A DNA stretch of 10,379 bases, taken from assembly GCA_910586045.1 (NCBI GenBank), contig CAJUIH010000110.1, forward strand, positions 1 to 10,379, read 5' to 3'. This DNA is from an uncultured Eubacterium sp. (GTDB lineage: Bacteria > Bacillota > Clostridia > Lachnospirales > Lachnospiraceae). Below, piece by piece: positions 5,634 to 10,379 of the stretch (positions are counted from its first letter, which is position 1; every line of letters begins with the position of its first letter). The notes beneath the pieces are model-generated. The model had not been told where the DNA came from. It made no database searches and worked only from the letters and a program-made list of their open reading frames with translations. Both the position numbers and the translations under genes were made by a program.

Positions 5634-6611
5634 GTGATAAAAATGGGAATTTTAGGATGTGCGGATATCGCATACCGCCGTTTTCTGCCGGCAGCAGGCC
5701 AAATGGAGCAGGTTAAAGCGGCAGTAATAGCAGAAGAATATGATAAAAGCAGGCTGGATCGTTTTCGCGGATTCTATGGGCTGCAAATCGAGGAAAGTTT
5801 TGAACAAGTTTTGCAAAGGCCTGATATCGATGCGGTATACATTCCGCAGCCGCCTGCGTTCCATGCTTTATGGGCAAAAAAAGCGCTGGAATATGGAAAG
5901 CATGTCTTGCTCGAAAAACCGGCTGCCTGTTCTTTGGAGGATGTACAGGGGCTTGTTGCCTGTGCAAGAGAAAAGCGGTTAGTACTGCATGAGAATTATG
6001 CGTTTTTATATCATGCACAGATTGGAAAAATAAAAGAACTTTTAGCCAAGGATCGGATCGGGGAACTTCGTCTGATCAGGACTAATTTTTGTTTTCCATT
6101 CCGAGGGGAAAACGATTTTCGATACCGTAAAGAATTGGGAGGGGGTGCACTGCTGGATGCCGGTGGTTATCCGGTGAAACTGGCAAGTATTTTACTGGGG
6201 AGCGGCATTCGTGTAGAAGCTGCAAGGCTGAATTATCGGGCAGGATATGAAGTTGATCTGTTTGGAAGCGCCACGCTTTCTGATGATACGGGTACTGTCT
6301 GCCAAATGGGGTTTGGCATGGACTGTTTTTATCAATGCAGTCTGGAAATGATTGGGAGTACAGGCAGAATTTTTACAGACCGGATCTTTACGGCACCGCA
6401 GGAATACCAGGCAGTGCTTTGTTTGGAAACAAGCAGTGGGAAAGAACGAATTTATGTTCTGGATTCTGCTTTCGTGCATTCCATTGCAGCATTTGCGCAT
6501 GAAATACAAAACGATGCGGCACGGGAAGCAATGTATCATGAATTATTGATACAGGCTGAACTGATCGCGGACATACATAGAAAAGGAATAGAACATGCAA
6601 ATTACATATGA
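5634..6611 (+). CDS. Gfo/Idh/MocA oxidoreductase, probable NDP-hexose 3-ketoreductase
   Basis: The 325-residue protein has the N-terminal NAD(P)-binding start MGILGCADIAYRRFLPA (residues 4-20), the family EKP motif (94-96, Lys95 likely catalytic) and GGGALLDAGGYPV (169-181, with Tyr179). The last resembles the DxGxYPV motif of antibiotic-sugar 3-ketoreductases such as KijD10 and SpnN. With the 2,3-dehydratase gene overlapping its 3' end, the likely reaction is NADPH reduction of the C-3 ketone of an NDP-3,4-diketo-2,6-dideoxyhexose. The GTG at 5634 is preferred because homologues begin right at this point; in-frame ATGs at 5577, 5598 and 5646 are alternatives. The G-run at 5617-5625 acts as the only ribosome site for the GTG. 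Family certain; substrate inferred from the operon. Confidence 0.85.
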   Translation: MIKMGILGCADIAYRRFLPAAGQMEQVKAAVIAEEYDKSRLDRFRGFYGLQIEESFEQVLQRPDIDAVYIPQPPAFHALWAKKALEYGKHVLLEKPAACSLEDVQGLVACAREKRLVLHENYAFLYHAQIGKIKELLAKDRIGELRLIRTNFCFPFRGENDFRYRKELGGGALLDAGGYPVKLASILLGSGIRVEAARLNYRAGYEVDLFGSATLSDDTGTVCQMGFGMDCFYQCSLEMIGSTGRIFTDRIFTAPQEYQAVLCLETSSGKERIYVLDSAFVHSIAAFAHEIQNDAAREAMYHELLIQAELIADIHRKGIEHANYI

Positions 6612-7986
6612 AATGATACGTTCCTGGCACAATATAAAAGGAAACGTAAGTTCTATGAAAGAAATTGCAGAATGGATCGAGGAACGGAAAAAAACAGCAA
6701 AAGTGGAAATACGAAAAGTGGATTTTTCCTATAATGGATTCTGGTATTATGATGAAAAAGACGGATATATCCGTAATGAAAACAACAGTTTTTTTCAACT
6801 GGCAGGTTATCAGGAAATCGAAGACGACCGTATTGTACGGGAACAGCCGATTATTATCCAAAACGAAATTGGATATTTAGGAATTATTTGTAAAATGGTG
6901 CAGGGCACGATGAATTTTTTGATGCAGGCAAAGATTGAACCCGGAAATATTAATGTGATTCAGATTTCCCCGACGATTCAGGCGACAAAAAGTAATTTTT
7001 CAAAACTGCATGGCGGAAGCACGCCGGCTTATCTGGAGTACTTTCAAAACGCAAAAGCACACACTGTTGTGGTAGATCAGCTTCAGTCCGAACAATCCTC
7101 ACGGTTTTATAAAAAAAGAAATCGAAATATCATTTTATATGTAGATGGGCCAATCGAGGTGAAAGATTCCCATAAGTGGATGACGCTCGGCCAGATTAAA
7201 GAGTGTATGAAAATAGAAAACCTGGTAAATATGGATACGCGTACGGTTTTGTCTTGTATTCCATTCGCAAAAGCGTCAATGCAGGAACAGGAATTAGAAG
7301 AGTCAAAGGAGCTGTTTCGGGACAGGGCATTGTACAATTCCATTTTTAAGAGTGTGGACCGGGGAGAAATCCATCGGATTTTCCGTGTGATGAATGATTA
7401 TAAAATGTACCAGAAAGAAACGTTCCGGCTGGTTCCGCTGAAAAGCCTGAAAGGATGGAAGATGACGCCGACGGAGATTGTGTGCAAGACGCCTTATGAT
7501 TTTAAAGTTATTTATTGTTTTATTGAAATCGAAGGGCGTGAGGTAAAATATTGGGAACAGCCGCTAATGGAAGCAAATGGAATGGCAGTATTTGGCATTT
7601 TTTCCGCTGTTTTTGACGGAATGCGCAAATTTCTTGTGCGGGTAAGGCCGGAAATGGGTTGTTTTGACAGCGCCGAGCTTGGGCCGGTCGTGCAGATGGA
7701 GCCGACAAACCAGAGAAAAGATTTGGATGCGATGGAGCGGCTGTTTTTTGAAAAGCTGGAAAAAAAGGAAGGGATTATGCACAACCATATTTTGTCGGAA
7801 GAGGGCGGAAGATTTTTTCATGAGCAGAACCAGAATGTCATTATAGATCTAAAAGGGACAGAGGAAATCAAAGAAGTGCCGGAAAGTTATTTTTGGGTGG
7901 ATTATGCGACAGTAAACCAGATGATCCAATATAACAATTGTGTCAATATCCAACTGCGCAACTTGTTGTCGCTGCTGCAGATTTAG
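6595..7986 (+). CDS. NDP-hexose 2,3-dehydratase
   Basis: This is a cytoplasmic enzyme of the EvaA/SpnO/OleV family (Hexose_dehydrat), which removes the C-2 hydroxyl of an NDP-4-keto-6-deoxyhexose as the first step to 2,6-dideoxysugars. At 463 residues it has the normal family length, and the typical internal duplication is visible. Half one has REQPIII (83-89), MQAKIEPG (110-117), PTIQATKSNF (126-135) and SSRFYKKRNRNIILYV (168-183). Half two has WEQPLM (320-325), VRVRPEMG (348-355), GPVVQMEPTN (363-372) and GGRFFHEQNQNVIIDL (404-419). The two C-terminal parts (HKWMTLGQIKECM and SYFWVDYATVNQM) also match. Its start overlaps the upstream reductase by 17 bp with AAGGAA in front, pointing to translational coupling. 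Most known members are actinobacterial, so its presence here is notable. Confidence 0.88.
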   Translation: MQITYEMIRSWHNIKGNVSSMKEIAEWIEERKKTAKVEIRKVDFSYNGFWYYDEKDGYIRNENNSFFQLAGYQEIEDDRIVREQPIIIQNEIGYLGIICKMVQGTMNFLMQAKIEPGNINVIQISPTIQATKSNFSKLHGGSTPAYLEYFQNAKAHTVVVDQLQSEQSSRFYKKRNRNIILYVDGPIEVKDSHKWMTLGQIKECMKIENLVNMDTRTVLSCIPFAKASMQEQELEESKELFRDRALYNSIFKSVDRGEIHRIFRVMNDYKMYQKETFRLVPLKSLKGWKMTPTEIVCKTPYDFKVIYCFIEIEGREVKYWEQPLMEANGMAVFGIFSAVFDGMRKFLVRVRPEMGCFDSAELGPVVQMEPTNQRKDLDAMERLFFEKLEKKEGIMHNHILSEEGGRFFHEQNQNVIIDLKGTEEIKEVPESYFWVDYATVNQMIQYNNCVNIQLRNLLSLLQI

Positions 7987-8007
7987 GACAGGAATGAAAG
8001 GGATGTT

Positions 8008-9153
8008 ATGAAAGAGGAAGTGAAAAAACCAATTTATGTCGTAAAACCGTCCCTGCCGCCGTTACAGGAATATGTGGATGAGATCAAGGATATATGGGAA
8101 ACCGGAATTATGACGCATACAGGACCAAAACATGTCCGTCTGCAGGCGGAATTGGAAAAGTTTATGGAGGTAGACCACGTAAGCTTGTTTGCAAACGGAC
8201 ACCTTGCCTTGGAATTAGGTTTGGAAGCGTTGGAATTAAGCGGTGAGGTGATTACAACGCCGTTTACTTTCGCATCTACGGTACAGGCAATTTTACGTAA
8301 TGGGCTTACGCCTGTTTTTTGTGATATCAATGACCAGGATTATACGATGGACTGCGCAAAGATCGAGGAATTGATTACAGAGCGGACGAGCGCGATTCTT
8401 CCCGTGCATGTATACGGACATTTCTGTGATGTAGATAAGATCCAAAAGATCGCAGACCGGTATCATCTGCGGGTAATTTATGATGCGGCCCATGCGTTTG
8501 GGGAAAGGTATCAGGGAAAGAATGCGGCTGTATTTGGTGATATGTCCATGTTCAGTTTTCACGCTACAAAAGTGTTTCAGACCGTAGAGGGCGGATGCCT
8601 TAGTTTTTCTTCCAAATATGCGGATAAAATACAGCTTTTGAATGGGTTAAAGCAGTTCGGGCAGATTCTTCATACAGAAGAAACGCCGTATACGGGCACA
8701 AACGCAAAAATGACAGAAATGCATGCGGCTATGGGTTTATGCAATCTTGTACATATCAAGGAATATATACAAAAAAGAAAGCAGGTGATAGAACGGTACC
8801 GGCAGCGTTTAAAAGGGATTGCGGGCATCCGCCTTTGTCCGCAGCAAGAAGGGGTGGAATCCAATTACGCGTATTTTCCGGTTGTGTTTGAGCAGGAAAA
8901 GACGGGGGTTTCAAGGGATCAGATGCAGGAATGGCTGGCAAAGGACCATATCTTTGCAAGAAAATATTTCTATCCGCTGTGCAGTGATTTTTCATGCTGT
9001 GTAAACCGCGGGCTGCAGGCGCGGGTACCTGTTGCGGCTTATATTTCCGAACGGGTGCTGACGCTGCCGTGTTATTCGGATCTGGGGCTGGAAGACGTGA
9101 ACCGCATCTGTGAGCGGATTTGTGAAGGGCTTAGGCAGGGCGGTTCGTTATGA
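8008..9153 (+). CDS. DegT/DnrJ/EryC1/StrS family sugar aminotransferase
   Basis: This PLP-dependent enzyme of 381 residues moves an amino group, usually from glutamate, to a keto-sugar nucleotide. Visible features are SLFANGHLALELGLEAL (59-75), VITTPFTFAST (81-91), IYDAAHAFG (157-165, Asp159 facing the PLP nitrogen), FSFHATKVFQTVEGG (182-196, Lys188 forming the Schiff base) and GTNAKMTEMHAAMGL (230-244). The FHATKVF-EGG form and the start PSLPPLQEYVDEIKDIW resemble the VioA-type dTDP-4-keto-6-deoxyhexose 4-aminotransferases rather than 3-aminotransferases, so amination at C-4 is favoured. After the 2,3-dehydratase and the 3-ketoreductase, the product would be an NDP-4-amino-2,4,6-trideoxyhexose. 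The gene starts 21 bp after the dehydratase with AAGGG upstream and overlaps the next gene by four bases. Family sure; regiochemistry inferred. Confidence 0.9.
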   Translation: MKEEVKKPIYVVKPSLPPLQEYVDEIKDIWETGIMTHTGPKHVRLQAELEKFMEVDHVSLFANGHLALELGLEALELSGEVITTPFTFASTVQAILRNGLTPVFCDINDQDYTMDCAKIEELITERTSAILPVHVYGHFCDVDKIQKIADRYHLRVIYDAAHAFGERYQGKNAAVFGDMSMFSFHATKVFQTVEGGCLSFSSKYADKIQLLNGLKQFGQILHTEETPYTGTNAKMTEMHAAMGLCNLVHIKEYIQKRKQVIERYRQRLKGIAGIRLCPQQEGVESNYAYFPVVFEQEKTGVSRDQMQEWLAKDHIFARKYFYPLCSDFSCCVNRGLQARVPVAAYISERVLTLPCYSDLGLEDVNRICERICEGLRQGGSL

Positions 9154-10379
9154 AACGAAAATGCAGTGATACTAAAAAATTTTATTTGCTGTATACGGGC
9201 CTGTTTATTACTTTTTTTGGTGTAGCGTTTTTTTCTTTTTTCAGTAAAGTCAAAAGCGTAGTCTGGAGAACCGATGGATTTACGCAGCATTATCCTGCCC
9301 TGCTGTATTTAAAATCATGGGCAGGACAGCTTTTATCGAATATCAGGGCAGGAAAATTTGAAATACCAATGTGGAGTATGCGGATTGGTGAGGGCAGCGA
9401 TTTTTTGACCGTTTTTAATTTTCGTCCGTTATATTTGCTGAGTTTATTTTGGAAACGGGAACATTTGGAGCAGTTTTTTTGGGTTCGCCTGTTTATCAGT
9501 ATGTATATGGCAGGGATCACATTTTCTTGTTATTGCAGTGCGTTTAAAAAGAAAGATTACGCCGTGCTGTTTGCAAGCCTGGTGTACGTTTATGCTGGCT
9601 ATATTCTTTGTTATTCGTTTAAACATTCCTTTTTTATCGAAGCGTCTATATTTTTTCCGCTTTTGTTATTAGGTGCGGAAAAGATACTGAGAGGGGAACG
9701 GCAGGCCGTATTTCTGTTATCGGTAGGTTACCTTGCGGCCAGTTATTTTTATATGCTGTATATGCTTTCTTTTTTTTGCGGCTGTTATGTTTTGATCCGT
9801 TTTTTTTACACGGGCAAAAGACGGCAGATCAAATCGTTTCTCTGCCTGCTGGCAAAATTTTGCAGGGTATATGTCTGCGGGCTGGCGCTTGCCGGGTTTG
9901 CGATTATTCCGAATTTGCTGCTCGTTTTGGCAAGCAGCAGGACAGGGGATGCGTCGAAACAGTTTGTCGGACTGTTTTATGACCTGAAGTATTATATTAC
10001 GTTAATTACCAGCGTTTCTGGGATTGAATCGGTAGGGGAATACGGGTACTGCCTGGTATCGGCTGCTGCGTTGCTGCTGTTTCTAAAAGTATGGGTCGTC
10101 CAACCAAACAACAGACGGACACAATTGAAACTGGCAGGCATACTTGGATTGGTTTTTTGTTGTTTTCCGTTTTTTGCGGCTTTGGTAAATGGGATGGCGT
10201 CCGTGACAAACCGCTGGTTTTTTGTAGTCGCATTTGGCGGGGCGCTGGTTGTGGCGTTTGAATTTGATTCTATAAAAATAATCAATCGCCATGAATTGGC
10301 TGGATTGTATCTCATCGTCCAGATATACGCTGTGGTATGTTTGTGTTTTCATTTCCTGTTTGATACGGGTGTTTTATTT
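9150..10379 (+). CDS. YfhO-family GT-C membrane protein (partial, runs off the window)
   Basis: The frame is open from the ATG at 9150 (ATGA overlap with the aminotransferase stop) to the last base, 410 codons with no stop. Full YfhO proteins are about 800-900 residues, so roughly half is missing. It starts with a transmembrane helix (about 11-31), followed by VWRTDGFTQHYPALLYL (38-54), a motif typical of YfhO with an acidic residue (Asp42) in the first extracellular loop, then MWSMRIGEGSDFLTVFN (74-90) and a row of further helices. NRWFFVVAFGGALVVAF (354-370) is another family-like segment. YfhO proteins of Bacillus and Listeria work with CsbB/GtlA-type enzymes to put sugars on lipoteichoic acid from polyprenyl-phosphate donors. 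Here it may transfer the amino-deoxysugar made by the upstream genes; that link is inferred from the operon. Confidence 0.85.
   Translation, partial: MKRKCSDTKKFYLLYTGLFITFFGVAFFSFFSKVKSVVWRTDGFTQHYPALLYLKSWAGQLLSNIRAGKFEIPMWSMRIGEGSDFLTVFNFRPLYLLSLFWKREHLEQFFWVRLFISMYMAGITFSCYCSAFKKKDYAVLFASLVYVYAGYILCYSFKHSFFIEASIFFPLLLLGAEKILRGERQAVFLLSVGYLAASYFYMLYMLSFFCGCYVLIRFFYTGKRRQIKSFLCLLAKFCRVYVCGLALAGFAIIPNLLLVLASSRTGDASKQFVGLFYDLKYYITLITSVSGIESVGEYGYCLVSAAALLLFLKVWVVQPNNRRTQLKLAGILGLVFCCFPFFAALVNGMASVTNRWFFVVAFGGALVVAFEFDSIKIINRHELAGLYLIVQIYAVVCLCFHFLFDTGVLF

Overview
The window looks like an accessory region of a Gram-positive, low-to-moderate GC Bacillota genome, probably a gut-type Clostridia. 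This is inferred from the strong GGAGG-type ribosome binding sites, the consensus sigma-A promoters, a secreted protein with a Pro-rich wall linker and a Big2-like domain, and a YfhO-family membrane protein. No rRNA, tRNA, CRISPR array or mobile element was seen.

Layout. Bases 1-213 hold no convincing gene but carry a promoter whose -35 is covered by an 8-5-8 inverted repeat. It serves a two-gene ABC-2 exporter (ATPase 214-1077, permease 1160-1945). Convergent to it, on the minus strand, is a polytopic GT-C/Gpi18-like mannosyltransferase-type protein (1959-3386). Divergent from that, behind a near-perfect promoter, is a secreted repeat protein (3574-4892). Its signal peptide and mature part lie in different frames, and one missing G at about 3720 explains this exactly. 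A good intrinsic terminator follows at 4949-4982.

The second half is the most interesting part. A minus-strand XRE-type regulator (5001-5414) faces a plus-strand operon of at least four genes: a Gfo/Idh/MocA oxidoreductase (5634-6611), an NDP-hexose 2,3-dehydratase (6595-7986), a DegT/DnrJ/EryC1/StrS sugar aminotransferase (8008-9153) and a YfhO-like GT-C membrane protein (9150 to beyond the window end). The first three make a coherent route from an NDP-4-keto-6-deoxyhexose to an NDP-4-amino-2,4,6-trideoxyhexose. That chemistry is best known from actinomycete antibiotic sugars; here it sits next to a YfhO-type enzyme that could place the sugar on a surface polymer. RmlA/RmlB-type supply genes are not in the window and must be elsewhere or downstream.

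The operon promoter is a perfect TTGACA-17-TATAAT. Two copies of a TCGTAT/ATACGA palindrome sit exactly 30 bp apart, one just upstream of the -35 and the other inside the -35/-10 spacer, which suggests tight repression, plausibly by the divergent XRE protein. A run of nine G lies between this promoter and the GTG start. Two in-frame upstream ATGs precede the run, so it is a candidate for length-dependent control of translation.
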